DNA from: Clostridiales bacterium
Lineage (GTDB): Bacteria; Bacillota; Clostridia; Oscillospirales; Oscillospiraceae
Reading direction: 5' to 3'
Assembly: GCA_021205375.1 (NCBI GenBank)
Contig: JAJPXR010000091.1
Coordinates: 4,106 to 9,683, forward strand
DNA: 5,578 nucleotides
Below are positions 5,490-5,578 of the stretch, in pieces. A program made the position numbers and the translations under genes. The stretch's first letter is position 1; every line of letters begins with the position of its first letter. Under the pieces are notes generated by a model. That model ran no database searches. It was not told where the DNA came from and saw only the letters and a list, made by a program, of their open reading frames with translations.

Positions 5490-5578
5490 CCCCCCTTGCC
5501 GCCCCTGAAAGGGCTGGGAGCGTAGCGGAAGTGCCGCTTGACGGCGGAGGGGGACCATGCGAAGCATGGTGGAGGGGT
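5490..5578. repeat. GC-rich, highly self-complementary intergenic element (runs off the window)
   Basis: Nearly the whole segment can pair with itself. An outer stem joins CCCCC (5491-5495) with GGGGG (5549-5553) and CCGCC (5499-5503) with GGCGG (5543-5547). Inside, AGCGG (5524-5528) pairs with CCGCT (5534-5538). A separate perfect 7-bp hairpin ACCATGC-GAA-GCATGGT (5554-5570) follows, then GGAGGGGT. No open reading frame resembling a protein starts here. C-rich and G-rich ends with hairpins between them resemble dispersed intergenic repeats seen in GC-rich gut clostridia. That match is from memory and not verified. It could also be a structured RNA or a small non-autonomous mobile element; the right boundary is outside the window. 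Confidence 0.6.

Noticed and set aside
5139..5567. Minus-strand open frame starting in the right-edge repeat
   Set aside because: It starts within the hairpin element and is antisense to pheB; there is no ribosome site or domain.

Overview
The window is a compact stretch of GC-rich bacterial chromosome with four complete protein genes and no sign of phage, transposase, CRISPR or other mobile machinery. A type II MurB, a class A penicillin-binding protein with a long acidic tail, a YtvI-type sporulation membrane protein and a PheB-type ACT protein point to a spore-forming (or formerly spore-forming) Firmicute. The high GC and GC-rich structured intergenic repeats make a gut Oscillospiraceae-type clostridium my best guess. 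That placement is inference, since no rRNA or species marker is present.

Layout. Positions 1-83 are noncoding, rich in TTAGC/GCTAA words, and lie downstream of murB. murB (84-998, minus) makes UDP-N-acetylmuramate. A 349-base divergent intergenic region (999-1347) follows. It holds a strong minus-strand extended -10 promoter for murB with phased T/A tracts behind it, an imperfect tandem repeat in the murB leader, and a less clear plus-strand promoter for the next gene. A bifunctional class A PBP runs 1348-3786 (plus), most likely from a TTG start, and ends at an intrinsic terminator. That hairpin also contains the stop codon of the convergent gene ytvI (3810-4832, minus). A second divergent intergenic region (4833-4986) carries a clear plus-strand promoter, a small perfect hairpin flanked by direct repeats, and the start of pheB (4987-5427, plus). 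The last ~90 bases form a densely self-complementary GC-rich element that continues past the window edge.

How the genes relate. murB and the class A PBP are divergently transcribed and belong to the same process: MurB acts early in cytoplasmic precursor synthesis, and the PBP polymerises and cross-links glycan outside the membrane. ytvI is known from its family as a sporulation-linked membrane protein. pheB encodes a small ACT-domain protein presumed to sense an amino acid. I see no operon joining the four genes; each pair of neighbours is divergent or convergent.

No previously undescribed multi-gene system is visible. The less ordinary content is the intergenic architecture (structured element at the right end, TTAGC-rich repeat at the left end, repeat-bearing leaders of murB and pheB) and the cysteine module plus Thr/Glu tail of the PBP.
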